From contig JAQSEB010000031.1 in assembly GCA_030063045.1 (NCBI GenBank), positions 2,480,001-2,544,000 of the forward strand: DNA of 64,000 nt, read 5' to 3'. Below, in pieces: positions 10,897 to 22,705 of the stretch. The stretch comes from Pratylenchus scribneri. Its lineage: Eukaryota; Nematoda; Chromadorea; Rhabditida; Pratylenchidae. A model generated the notes under the pieces. It had not been told where the DNA came from. It saw only the letters and a list, made by a program, of their open reading frames with translations, and searched no databases. How positions within the stretch are numbered: position 1 is the first letter of the stretch; each line of letters starts with the position of its first letter. The position numbers and the translations under genes are program-made.

Positions 10897-12867
10897 TTAT
10901 GGGCAAATATTCCTGCTGCAAATTATATATAGATTTGAAAGACTTACCATGTGAAAGTTTGCATGGTCAAAGTGAATTCCACTTTAATTTTGTTCATTGC
11001 CTCATTGGTTGGATTGCCAATTTGTTGTTTCGTTGGAAGGCGAAAAATTGCCTCCAATTTTGTTTGTTTCCGAGCTGCATAGCCCTCATTGGGCGAACCC
11101 ACAAAACGACCCCAAACAAAAATCTATATAATAGAAATTATGTAGAATTTTTATGAAATAAAAAGGCCAAACATCTTTGTCCCAATTTTGGCCATTTCCA
11201 AGGATCCGCGTTGGTTCAGTTAGGCCAAATTTGAACTTAAAATTTAAGATAGCGAAAACGATTATTTTTGAATTTGAATAGCCAAATTTTAAATAATCAA
11301 TTTGCTAAAATGTCTAAATTCAGCCTAAGATTTAAACGCAAATTTTAGTGCAAATTTAAATTTAATTTGAAAAATTCAACTGATGAATATTATGGAAATT
11401 ATAAGTCAAATTCCAAATGCTGGAATCGTTTAATATCAAATTCGGAATTAATAAATCTTATTATATTTGTTTAATAATTTAAAAAATATTATATTTTAAA
11501 AGTATTATACGGTACATTGAAATTTAATTTTAAATTCATCTTTTATTAACCATTCAAGGAACTACTCACTTTATGTGCCATAATTTTTCTACTCTCCCAT
11601 TTGATTGTCCCTTCAGCAATTGTCATCCCGATTGGTACATTTTCCTTGCTCAAATGCATTTGTTCACCATATTGATATCCGCCATTTTTCTCTGACACAG
11701 CCAAAATTGCCAATTTTGGTGGTTCGCAATTTTTTACAGAATCAAAATCCTTAAAAAAATTATTTTTTATTCTAAAATTGTGATTTACATTTTTCCAATC
11801 ATAATCAGCGCCTTTATCCACTACGGCTGATTGTTTTGTTGCCGTCAAAAACTTTCCTTTACCTTTGCATTCGTGTTGTAACATTGAAACTTAAAAAAAA
11901 TATGAAAATTTTTAATATAAATATATGCATTATTGTTAAGAAAGAATTAAAAAATAAAATAAAGATTTATATTAAAATGTCAAAAAATATTCCAAAAAAA
12001 AATGAATGGCACCCCTTTCCTTCCATGGAACTGAATAATATTGAAATTGGTCCTCAATTTCATTCAACCAATGTTTTTGGCCAATTTTCCATTGTGCCAA
12101 ATTGAATGGCCCCTGGGTCCATTCCTTCAATGAGTCGGCATTTTCTTTGATCCATTGTTCCAATGTTCTCTATTAATTTGAATAATTTTAAAAAATTTCA
12201 ATGTAAAATGATAAAAAAGGATATTACATCTATTTTTAAAATTATAGAAATAGAAATTAGAGAAGACTTATTTTTCAAGAAAATTTTAACTTAAAATTTA
12301 ACAAATTTGATAATAATATTATTATATAACCTTTATATGGGTGAATTGGAAGAAATAATGTATTTGATTGAAATTATGAAAATTTATGACCAAAAAGTAA
12401 AATATTAAGTAAGGCAAAATATGAAATTTTTTATTTTAACGTTAACTATCCCAAATAATATTTGCTCAATCATTTTAATATCAAATTATTATTTTAGAGA
12501 AATAGCTTAAATAAATGCTAAAAAATTTAATAATAATTAGTAATCCAATGCAAAATTTAATTGAAAAAATTAGGTTAATTTAAATCAATAAAAAATTTAC
12601 CATTAATTATAGAAAAAAAAATTAACCATAAAATCGGGAAATGATGATGCCGTGCAAGAAGTCCCTTCAACACAACCAACTCGGATGGCATAATCGTTGA
12701 TTATTTGGCCATTTTGCCCGCTGGATTCCACCAATGCCGGAATCACTTCCACAATCGTTGTTTTACAATCCCCAATCACATTCTAACATAAAAATTGCAT
12801 AACAAAAATAAAATACTGAAATATAAACCAATGTAGGCGAGGGCTGAGGCTGCCATTCAAGGGTGGA
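10897..12867 (-). CDS. Unknown protein, seven 3' exons resolved
   Basis: Minus-strand exons 12867-12829, 12782-12627, 12169-12013, 11889-11789, 11749-11570, 11123-10948 and 10915-10897 join in phase with GT-AG introns and give 275 residues plus a stop. The N-terminal exon is not resolved: an upstream piece ending near 12918 (NDGSTLPTL) with a GTTCCT donor may precede it, and a signal peptide cannot be confirmed. Segments include IGDCKTTIVEVIPALVE, RVGCVEGTSCTASSF, a Trp-rich helix-like part (LEQWIKENADSLKEW, NLAQWKIGQKHWLNEIE), LQHECKGKGKFLTATK and KVEFTLTMQTFT. No family is recognised. The very short last exon (ending NICP) directly borders the repeat stretch and may be a new end acquired when the original 3' part was displaced. 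Confidence 0.65.
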
Positions 12868-13271
12868 CTAAAAATTTTTAAAATTTATTTTCAAATAAAT
12901 TTAGGAACCAATGTAGGCAATGTTGATCCATCATTTAACAAAATTTAAAATTTTTTATTATTATTTTTTTATTAGCGACCATATTCATATTGCATCCTGA
13001 ATTTTTGAAGAACATTATTTTTCCACCTTTTCCCATTAATACGAAATTTTAGGCATAAAATTTGATGATTCATTTCAATAAAGAGAAGCCCGAAGCCCTC
13101 CAAAATCATTCATCCAATTAACATTCATATTTATTTCATTTTTGCTCATTCATTCGATTTTTCATTTTAATTTCGTCATTTTTAATAAAATATTAATTTT
13201 ATTTTTATTACTTTCAGCCGATCTTCAATTAAATTCAATTCAAACCTTTAAATTTGGAAAATTTCCCAAAA
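12868..13271. other. Shared 5' region of divergent genes
   Basis: Lies between the unresolved N-terminus of the minus-strand gene and the Ly6-like gene on the plus strand. A minus-strand coding-like piece (ending at 12918) and an ATG at about 13011 are possible first exons, but neither is convincing. The rest is AT-rich. Confidence 0.35.
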
Positions 13272-14128
13272 ATGAACATTCAAATGAAAGTTGTTTTTTT
13301 CCTCTTTGCCGTTTTCGCCGTTTATGAGGCTACCGGTGGGTTTTAAATAAAACAGGGTATACAGTAATATAATTGGCACTCGGGAAAGAAAACCATTTTC
13401 GGAAATGGGAATCTTCTTTCCAGATTTAAACTTAAATGGAGCAAAAATATAGATATTCTCGCTCCTTTTTCGGGGATTCATTTCTTTTCAAATTTAATGG
13501 AAAAAATTAAATTGATGTAGGCAGAAAACAATCAAATTAATTAAAGAATGCTTTTTTTTCAGGTGTTGTCACCAAGTGCTTTAGGCAAAATAGTTTCAGC
13601 GCATTCCCAAAGAATGCAATTAAGAAGACTAAAGAATGGGAGTGCCTGAAGAATTCCAGCAACTGTGTCCATCTTGTTGGTTGCCTCTACAAAAATGATG
13701 AGAGTGATGATGAACGTAATTAATAAATTTAAAAAATATATAAAAATTAAATTGATTTCATTGCTCCAGGCTATGCTCGGTGCCATGATATGGGGGAGGA
13801 AGGATGTTCGAATGAAAAGAAAGCTGGTTAATTTTTTACTTTTTAACGAAATTAAAACAATAATATTAAAAAATTTTCTAAAGACATTCGTATGTGTGTT
13901 TGGGCTGATCAGCTTGAGAAATTTTGCGAAAATAAAGGCTTTGGTTGCGATCAATGCAATTTGTGCGACACCGATCTGTGCAACAAAGAGAATTTGCCGA
14001 CGTCGAATGAGAAGAATGAGAAGAGCGCTGCAATTGGTATTGGGCCATCAATGAACGTTATGATGGCATTTTTGGCATTCGAGTTTATGATGATGGTGAT
14101 TGGCATCGCATCTTTTGGCGGCATTTAA
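13272..14128 (+). CDS. Ly6/uPAR-like three-finger protein, probably GPI-anchored
   Basis: Exons 13272-13335, 13563-13715, 13770-13826 and 13884-14128 join in phase to give 172 residues. A signal peptide (MKVVFFLFAVFAVYEA) is followed by a cysteine-rich domain: KCFRQ, WECL, NCVHLVGCLY, ARCHD, EGCSNE, CVWADQ, FCENKGFGC and the closing CNLCDTDLCN. The last is the C-terminal CxxCxxDxCN signature of LU (Ly6/uPAR) domains. A hydrophobic C-terminus (MMAFLAFEFMMMVIGIASF) fits a GPI-anchor signal, placing the protein at the outer cell surface. Nematode relatives include ODR-2/HOT-type neuronal proteins, but orthology is not assigned. The start is the only ATG in frame with the signal peptide. Confidence 0.82.
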
Positions 14129-14505
14129 TGCGATGAAAAATTAAGAAGGGATTACACATGAAATGTAATCCAGGACTTAATTCTATAAGATAAATTTGTC
14201 AAAATGAAAAGCACATTTTATAAAATCGAATAAATCTTTGAATACAAGACTTTATCAGAGATAGCAGATTATAAATTTATATTTTAAACTTTTACATTTT
14301 TTATGATTGATTTACTATAGAAAAATGAAAAAAAAATCAAAATCCGCTGAATTAATTTTTTATATTAGATTCGTGAAAAGAACATTTCCAATCAAAAAAG
14401 TATTTATATTAGAATAAATTTATTCACGTAAAATTGCATTGCCACCCAGTCTTTTTATAAATTTATCGTTCTCCTTTTTTCGAGTATTAAAAATATTTAA
14501 TAAAA
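14129..14505. other. Intergenic, no gene seen
   Basis: AT-rich spacer between two plus-strand secreted-protein genes. An AATAAA-like motif near 14231 could end the upstream transcript. Nothing else is supported. Confidence 0.4.
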
Positions 14506-17500
14506 ATGCTACTTTCTATCATTTTTATTCTGATTTATATGGGAAAACTCATTGTTGGGAATGAAGATTGTTCCGGATTGGCAGGAGACTGGGCCGAAGG
14601 TTCAATCTGTAAAATGGGATTGGAGGGCACGGCCACTACCGACACATGGACCGATGAGGAAAAGGCACGAAGTGCCCCATCCAAAAGTGGAAACTTTCCA
14701 AAATGCATGGACGAATTGAAGCGGCGAATTGCTTTGAAGGGGGCCGATTACCTGAGGAATCGAGAAGGGGAGGATGGGCCAGCACCGCCGCCAAAAATGA
14801 CTCCCGAGGAACTCTATCAAAAAGGTTAAAAATGAATATCAAAAACTCTTATTTGTATAGGTATACCGATTACCAATATGTTTTGCTTACAGCTTGTAAT
14901 TGTTAACTATTAATATTATTTCATTAAAATTTGAAATATGTATAAATTTGAATGCCAGAATATATGAATGAAAAACTTTATTTATTTTTAGCAAAAGAAG
15001 AAGCACAGGGTGCTAGAGCAATGGAATTGATGAAAATCGAAGAACGTAATCAAAAAATAAAAAGAGCAACCACCAAATTGGCATTGGAAAATAAGAAAGA
15101 ATTAAATAATGAAAGAGAACGAAAGATGGACGACCATTCGCCGGATAATGAGTAAATAAATTAAATTAACATTTGAATCTTCCATATATTTTAAGGTACA
15201 TCATAATTCCAAGTCCAAATCCGGGCGAAGATGATATCCGCATAAAGAAACCCGGAAAACCAGGAAAATTTTTCACAATCCCAAAAATTGGGATTCCAGG
15301 CATTCCAGGTGTTGAAATCCCCGGCATTGATGTGGACATACCAAAAATACCGGATATTCCGGCTCCAAAAATACCGGATATTCCTGCTCCAAAAATTCCG
15401 GATATTCCGGCTCCAAAAATACCAGATATTCCGGCTCCAAAAATACCGGATATTCCGGCTCCATGGACGCCATGGAAGAGGTAGTTTATTTTTTTAAATT
15501 GTAATAAATTTGTTATATAATGCATAAAACAAAAAATTCGATAATATAAATTATGCTTGCTATCATAAAAGGCACAGATTAATTACTAATTTAATTAAAA
15601 ATTTAGGAAAAATTTTTTTCGGAGTAAAGGAATTAGGAATGTATGTAGAATCTGGCATCAATTTTATTCTAAATTTATGCTAACTTTGTACTTTGATAAA
15701 CAAATATTGATACTTTATTTACCATAGATATGTCCAAATTTGTAAATATTAGCATTGCCTTACAAAAATGGCTAAATATTATGGAAATTAGGACATATTC
15801 AGATAAAAATATAAAATAATAAATAGTATAATTAATTAGGATTTTTTAAATTTTGATGATAGTTCTTTTCAATATAATGGCATAAAATCAGCAAATTCAA
15901 CATTTAAAAAAAATAAATTCAGCAATGTTCCGGGAATGCCCGAAACTGAGCTAATCTTCGATCCTTTGTCATTTGTGAATGATATTGACACCAGCCAATT
16001 GAATCCAGCCCAATGGTGGGAAAAAATTGAGGATAAAATCACCAAAATAGGATGGAAACCGGATGATTTAATCCCGCCTGGTATGGATCCCGACAAATGG
16101 CTTGCCAATTTGGGCGATTTACGTAAAGCAACCGAAGAACAGTTGAACAATCCGAAAAAATGGTTTGAGAAAGCCCACGAGACGATGAAAGAGCCAAAAT
16201 ATTGGCTCGACGCTTTGCCACCCGAATTCCAAAAAGATCCATCCAAATGGATTGATGAAATCGATGACAATATGGACGATGTGGTGACTGTCAGGAAATT
16301 CTTGCGCAATTTGCCGAACACATTGAAAGAGGCAAAAAATCCAAAGGAATTAATGCAAAAAATAATCAATAAATTGCCGGCGGATGTGAAAAATGGAGCA
16401 TTTCTAAAGGAAATTGTTGAGCAATTGCCAATCGACTTTGATGATCCAAATTTCATAACGAACACCCTGGAGAAGATATGCCCCGAGATTAAGGTGGTGA
16501 CGGATGTGATAAAGCCATTCGAGAAGAATTTGTACAAAAATGTTCGCCAAACGGTGGAGGAAATGCCCGGATTGTTGAGTGAATGTATGGACTATAATGT
16601 GTATAGTTGCATTAAAATTGCCAAAAGTTTGTCGCCAAAACAACTCATCCTTCAAACGCTCATTGATTGCATTGAGGGTGAATTTTTAATAGTGAATTTT
16701 TTTATGATAAAAATTGACATTTTATCAAATTATTTTTATAAATTTTTTATTGAAAAATTGAAAATTTTCCGAAATTTAATTTGGAAAAATTTAAAATTTG
16801 ACAAATTATTTTTATATATTTTTTATTATGGAAAATTGAAATTTTCCAATAGAATAATTTTTTAAGAAATTTGAGAGTAAAATTATTTTTATATTAAAAA
16901 AACAAAAAATAAATTTTGTAAAGAAATTATCTATCTACTATCAATTGAATTTCTTATACATTTTTTAATTTATTCCAGAAAGTTTTAAATTTTCATTTTT
17001 TAGAAATTAAAAGGCTAAAATTGAGATTTCCATTTAATATAAAATTAATTTTGTGTCTCTACTCTCTATAGGCCTTATTTATTGCAAATTTGCTGAAATT
17101 CGATAATTTCTATTTTAAAAAATTCAATTTTTAAAAATTTATGTTCAATTAAAAATTATTTTTACAATTCTTCAAATTGGTGAAAGTAATTTTAATTGAT
17201 TAAGCGAAATCTAAAACAAGTGAAATTATTTTTTAATTAATCAGGATAGAATTATTTTTAAATGAATTTATTTAATAAAATTTAATCAGCCAAAAAATAT
17301 CAAATTTTAGAGGATTCTTGGGGTTTGAATGAATTGGCCAAGCAAAAGTTTGGTGATTTTATGCAAAATTCATTGGGACTCTCCATGGATGATTTCCCAA
17401 AAGGTTTGCTGTAAAAATAAATTGTTTTTCCAATCATTTTCTCTCTCATAGGTCTTTTCGATTTTGTTCTCGAAGGTTCCTTTCTATGCAAGCAGAGTAA

Positions 17501-19029
17501 ACGACTTAAGGCGGATTTCAAGCCGAAAATAGAGTTTGATATTTTAGGTATGAAAATAATTATGTATTTTTGTAGTAATTAATTCCATTTAATTAAAGCG
17601 ATTTTTTGTCGAATCGAACGAAGATATTTAAGAATACGAATTTTAGGCATCAACTCAATTTCCCAAGTTAATTTAAGTTTTGAAAATTCAGTATCTATAT
17701 TATCATGGATTAGGCCAAGTTAATTAGAGAAAGAATTTGTATAAATTACAAAATTATGATCAAAAAAGTGGAAAAATAGATTTGGAAAATTTCATTGATT
17801 TGGCATCTTTCTTGGCCAGTTAAATTTTTTGATCAATAATTTTTATATAAAAATACTTTTTAAAAATAAAGCTTAATCCAATAAAATTTCAGATGAAAAG
17901 AAATATAATTAAATTAAAATAGAATAAATTTTCTGAAATTTTTTTTGATGAATTAAAAATGTTGGCAAAATTTTAAAAAAATTCACAAATTTTTTAAATT
18001 TTTCTCGTTACATTATTTGATTAATTTTAATAAATATAAATTTACTCATGAATTTGAATAAATTTTTTTTTCATCTTACAGGCCGTGTCGAATTTGGGCC
18101 AATTGTAGTGACTCAAAAGGTGACAATTGCACCTAAATTTCTTGGCAACAATGGCAGCACATTCCGTACAAATGGGCACATGACATCGGGCATTGACAAA
18201 GTGGACTTCACCAAATTGCTTGAAACATTCAAAAAACCACCAACAATGGATGATTTGAAAGCAAAAATCTATGGAATGGTCAGACATGAATGCCGTCAAA
18301 AGCGACTGGTCCAGGTGTTCAAAATACATGAATTTACGGCACAGGAAATCAAAGAAGCCATGGACAGTATGAATGGCAAGGGAAAAAGGCGAAAAGTATG
18401 TTACAGATTGTGAGGGGGTGGGGGGTCGTTAATTAAGGCTAAAATTGTTAAATATTTAAAGGCAAAATTAAAAAGTGATATGAATGAAAAAAAGTGATAA
18501 ATAAAAAATTTGATTCAGTGTTGAATTATTGTAAAATTAATTATATCAAAAAAATTTCATTATAAGAGAGACACCGGTGATGACATCAAAAACGGGGTAC
18601 GCCAAGGATTGTTGACGCTTAAAAACATGAAAATTCCATTTTGTGAAGAAGTGGACAATTTAATGTGTTTTCTCAGCGAAAAGCAGGCAAAAACGGCGAT
18701 CGAGAATGATAAGGGCAATGTGAGATTTCTCCAAATTTTTTTAGCATAAAAATTGGCATTTTATAAATTTATTTAAAGTGATTAAGATTGGTTAAATAGG
18801 AAAAATTATAAAATTTCGATACATTTTGGATTGTGATGCAAAATAAATTCAATATAAAAAAATTTATTGAATATTATAATTAATAAATATATTATAAATA
18901 AATAAAAGATTTAATTTGCAAAAATGAATAGCTCCTAAATTAAAATTAAATAATTGTATTTATTTTCAATTTGAAATTTTGCAGGTGAAAACAATTGAAC
19001 AAATTTGGAATGAATTAAAACAAGGATGA
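14506..19029 (+). CDS. Large secreted protein with proline-rich and Trp-motif repeats
   Basis: Nine exons (14506-14824, 14992-15151, 15196-15480, 15923-16677, 17311-17403, 17452-17547, 18082-18395, 18567-18719 and 18985-19029) add up to exactly 740 codons including the stop, with consistent phases. The order is: signal peptide (LLSIIFILIYMGKLIVG); a short Cys-containing region; a charged helix (about 107-158); a Pro/Gly/Ile segment with five exact 8-residue repeats of K-IPDIPAP; then a Trp region with five copies of a (N/D/E)P-x-(K/Q/Y)-W motif (NPAQW, DPDKW, NPKKW, EPKYW, DPSKW) spaced about 15-30 residues; and a helical C-terminal half with a few cysteines. I recognise no known domain. It is probably extracellular, and an extracellular-matrix, cuticle or gland-secretion role is only a guess. 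Confidence 0.8.
15344..15463 (+). repeat. In-frame 24-bp coding repeat, five copies
   Basis: Each copy encodes K-I-P-D-I-P-A-P. The copies differ only at third codon positions (CCG/CCT/CCA, ATA/ATT), so the protein repeat is perfect while the DNA varies. This suggests selection on the peptide. Confidence 0.9.
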
Positions 19030-19201
19030 GAATGGGAAATGAATATTAAATTTATTCATCCAATGTATAATCAAAATAATCTGTTTATTCTATATCTTTT
19101 ATTCATAAAAATCATAAAAAATCCGTTTATTTTATAACGAATTTTGGCAATTTTGGTTTTTTATTTATCTAGCACACCGTACGGATATAAATTTATTTAT
19201 A

Positions 19202-19468
19202 TTAACAAACATAGAAATTCATGAATCCCTCTCTGATTCCCTTCCTCCATCTTAATTTGGCGATTTGAGTGACAGTTCCTTGTCGCCCCTCTAACCCACT
19301 TTCCCTTCCATTCCCAAAGTCCATTACTACGATAATTTTTACCGTATAATTTCCATAAAATATCTTTCCACTTTTTGTGATGTTGGCAATTTTTGCTGAA
19401 TAAATTTTTTCCATTTTATCAAATTTTAAGAATCCATTTTTTTTTCTCTCTTTAAAATCTTTAACCAA
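19202..19468 (-). CDS. Weak open frame, doubtful gene
   Basis: An 88-codon basic open frame starts at 19468, head-to-head with the EF-hand gene 36 bp away. It has no signal peptide, domain or supporting splice structure, and it may simply be the AT-rich promoter and 5' leader of the neighbour. Listed because nothing else explains the 470-bp gap. Confidence 0.2.
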   Translation of the reverse strand: MVKDFKERKKNGFLKFDKMEKIYSAKIANITKSGKIFYGNYTVKIIVVMDFGNGRESGLEGRQGTVTQIAKLRWRKGIREGFMNFYVC

Positions 19469-19645
19469 TTTTATTCGAACTAAAAAGCCAATACCAACCT
19501 CAAAATGACTCCCTTTTATGTTCTGTTGGCTATGCTTTTGATTTCATTTTTGCAATTTGCCTCAGGGGATGATTGTTGCGCATGCACAACAACATTCCCG
19601 CCACCGGAAATGGAAGACCCAAAAGATGCTTTCAAGGCTAGTGAA

Positions 19646-21451
19646 TAGGGTTGCTCAAAGTCGGTTTTAAACCGAGGTTTCCGGTTTTCGGTTTTCCCGG
19701 TTTTCCAATGTCGGTTTTCGGTTTCGGTTTGAAAAAATTCTCGGTTTTCGGTTTCGGTTTTCCGGTTTTTCGGTTTTTTGAAAAATGGTCAAAAAATTTT
19801 TTAAAAATTTAATTTTTCATAAAATTTCGCAAAAAAATCAAAGAAAATTTATTCAAATATCACATATCCAATATTTTACTTCAATTTTTAGTTATTCTTC
19901 TAGGTTAGCTTCAACAAAAAAGACCCAAAAGAGAAAATATTTCAAAAAAGCCAACAGAGAAAAATTTTAGCCTAAATAATTCACAAAAAGAAGAATTTAG
20001 AATAAAAATGGCCCCGCAGTGAGAAAAATTAGAAAAGAAATGCCATAAATGAAATAATTTATATTAAAAATGCCCGTTTAAGCAAAAAATTTCAGTTGAA
20101 AATAGTTTTGAATAAAAAATTAGACCAAAAATTTCTTTGAGGGTAAAATTAAAGGCAAAGATGGCCATTGTCGCTCCGGGGCCAAAATGTGATTGGGGAG
20201 GTGTTGGCCAAATCCCGCCGGCCGGTAGGTCCGGGATTCCCCCTGCCTCGGATGGGGACCGGAGGCGGCATGGATGCCGGATTAAGACCAAAGGGGGGTG
20301 TATGGGGCTCCACCCAGTCATTTGGAGGGGACTGGGACCCGAGGCCAATATTGGGGCCAAATTGAGGCGGCTGGGGCCGATTTGCGCCAATTGGGTGGAA
20401 AGAAAAGGAGGGGGAAGGAATAGGGAGAATATGGGGGATGTGGGAAAAGGGGATGAAGAAAAGAGGAAATGCCATGAATGGCTGGGGGCGATCGGTGGGA
20501 ATTGCCGATCCCCGGGAATCGAAAGTTGGGCAAGCTGACCGGCCCTTGTAGGAAGAAACGACGGCTGGGGCCAGGAATGGCGGATTAATCCCACCCTCCT
20601 AAGAAGACAAACTCAATTTACTTCCCCATTTCCAAAATACACAAATTAAAATATGGACTTTATTGGCGGCGATAAAAATATGAAAATAAGTGAAAATGGG
20701 GGAAAACATGTGGGGATGAAAGGGGGAAAAATCGAGGGGAAAATGCAGCGGCACGGCCAAAATCCCAGCAGCAGGATGACGCAGCCAAAGTGGCCAAAAG
20801 AGAAGGAGAGGAAAGCGCTGGGGGGCAAAACTGGACTGGACGGAGGAGAAGACTGGATTGAGAACTGACTGGCTGAACAGACTGACTGGCTGAATGGGGG
20901 AGGGGCCAGGGATTTTAAACCCCGGGGAAAGAACCGATCATCCAATGTTGGAAATGGAGGAGGCGGAACAGGGAGGGGAGAACAGGGCTCTTCCAATGGC
21001 CAATTGGAAGGGAATGGAGATGGCCATAGAGGGAAAAGGCCCCGGGAAGAATAGGACCTCAATGAGGCATGTGGGGGGAGGGGGGGGGTATTCAATTCAT
21101 TTCCCCAATCACACAATTCGCTTGAGTAGCGACAGCCATGGAGTAAAAAATCAGACAAAAATAGACCCGAAAGGAAAAATATTAAGCTAAAAATGATCCA
21201 AAAGATAATATTTTAAGCCTAAAAATGGCCCGTTAGGTAAAATTTTTAATTAAAAATGGTCGAATAAGGTAAAATTTTAACCAAAAATTGTCCCTCAAGG
21301 TGAAAAATAAAAACCGAAAAACCGTCGGTTTGGACCCTCGGTTTTCGGTTTTCGCGGTTTTCGAACCTCGGTTTCGGTTTCGGTTTTTGGGCCAAAAAAC
21401 CCGGTTTTCGGTTTCGGTTTCGGTTCGGTTAACCGACTTTGAGCAACCCTA
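19646..21451. mobile_element. Non-autonomous hAT element, 1806 bp
   Basis: The terminal inverted repeats TAGGGTTGCTCAAAGTCGG and the matching CCGACTTTGAGCAACCCTA are perfect. The element is flanked by an exact 8-bp target-site duplication, CTAGTGAA (19638-19645 and 21452-21459), which fits the hAT nTnnnnAn preference. Subterminal regions are packed with CGGTTTTCGGTTT repeats in opposite orientations at each end. The interior (about 20130-21160) is strikingly GC-rich with open frames on the minus strand. No transposase is encoded. Confidence 0.93.
20137..21160 (-). other. GC-rich, gene-like cargo inside the hAT element
   Basis: The base composition differs sharply from the whole window. On the minus strand, 20475-20149 stays open with a Pro/Asn/Gly-rich sequence including NRPQPPQFGPN, PNDWVEPHTPPFG, PASMPPPVPIRGRG and SPITFWPRSDNG. 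This looks more like protein than the overlapping frames. A second minus-strand frame (21158-20646) is Pro/Ser/Phe-rich. This may be host-gene sequence captured by the transposon (Pack-type). No family is recognised. Confidence 0.4.
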
Positions 21452-22182
21452 CTAGTGAATAATAAACAATTGAATAAAATGAATTTACTCCAAATTAAGA
21501 GAGAATAATTTTGCCAATAAATTTCATTTTTTTAGAACTATAGAAGATGGTTATTAAAATTAGTTGCTTCTATTCTTCAATATTAAAATGAAGCAAATTT
21601 TTGTGAAATATTTTGGCTTATTTTAAGATAAATATATCTTATTTAATCATCTTAATAGCTGTAGGGCATAAGCCTAATAAGCTTAGATTACGAATTTTCG
21701 GGAATTCATTTGGGAAACGCAGAAAATTTTGACTCTCTGTTTTCCCGAATTCCATTAGCTGAAGAAATGCCGACTCCCGAACCAGATAGAGCTCATTAAC
21801 AGCTTAGACTAGGCTTGAAATTTGATAGAATATGGTCTATATTGGAATCTAAATTGATCGATTGATCTCAAAAATTTTAATATATCAAAAACTAATTTTT
21901 TTGCCTTTCATTCTTTATGAAGCTAAATTTTGATAAATTGTTGGATTAAGGAGTAATAAAAATTTTGTTTTTTGAACTTTATAATTACAGTCATTTATTA
22001 AAATTTTTTGATTTAAAGGAAGCTGACAAAGATGCAAATTGAACTTTGAGGATTTCAAGAACTATGTGACCAAAGCGGTTGTCCCATTGGATGATTGGTT
22101 GAAGAAAGTTTTTGCACATGATGACAAAGATGGCGACGGATTTTTGACTCGAAAAGAGTTGCAAATTGCAGAAAAGAAGTAG

Positions 22183-22705
22183 AAAGAAATTGAAGAAGAA
22201 GAAAATGAATAAAATAAAAATTTGATAATAATTTGATGATTTATTGAATAAATTTAATTGAATTTGCCATCATTTTAAATGAATTGAATTGAAATTCGAA
22301 ATGGAATTTTGTCCCATTCTATTGTATATTTTTGATGAACCATTCAAAAAGAACATTTCTCTACAAAATTTTGGCCTTCTCTGCTCTCGAATGTCAATAA
22401 AATTATTGAGCGATGGAAAAGGGGAAAGGAATTATATTTTTAAAGAAATGATGAAAAGAAAATTTAAATAATCCGAAAATAATTGGAAATAAAAATTGAT
22501 ATAAAAATATTATTTTTGGATAAAAAAAAAGTTGCGATAATTCAGCGAAAATTGACCTAAAAATGTTGAAAATTTGTGCAAAGGTCATTCATTCCCAATT
22601 CATTCATTTTTCTTATCTTTTATCAATCTACTCTTATTAATACATTAGCAAAAATATTGAAGGAAAATTGATTAATCAAAAATAAATTCATTCCATATCG
22701 AAAAA
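22183..22705. other. Intergenic, no gene seen
   Basis: AT-rich spacer between the EF-hand pseudogene and the deaminase gene. Short open frames here lack coding character. Confidence 0.4.

Larger units (their letters stand above)
19505..22182 (+). pseudogene. Secreted EF-hand calcium-binding protein, frameshifted, hAT element in its intron
   Basis: Exon 1 (19505-19636) encodes a signal peptide (MTPFYVLLAMLLISFLQFASG), a DDCCAC cluster and EDPKDAFK. Exon 2 (22019-22182) continues in phase as EADKDAN, the start of an EF-hand loop. It then meets TGA at 22040-22042. The following bases, in another frame, encode FEDFKNYVTKAVVP and a complete second EF-hand (DDKDGDGFLTRKE) ending at TAG 22180-22182. 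About seven bases seem to be missing from the first loop, so as read the gene is broken; an assembly error is possible. The intron is of GC-AG type (AAG then GCTAGT) and contains a 1.8 kb hAT element starting nine bases after the donor. Secretory calcium binding is the family role. Confidence 0.7.
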
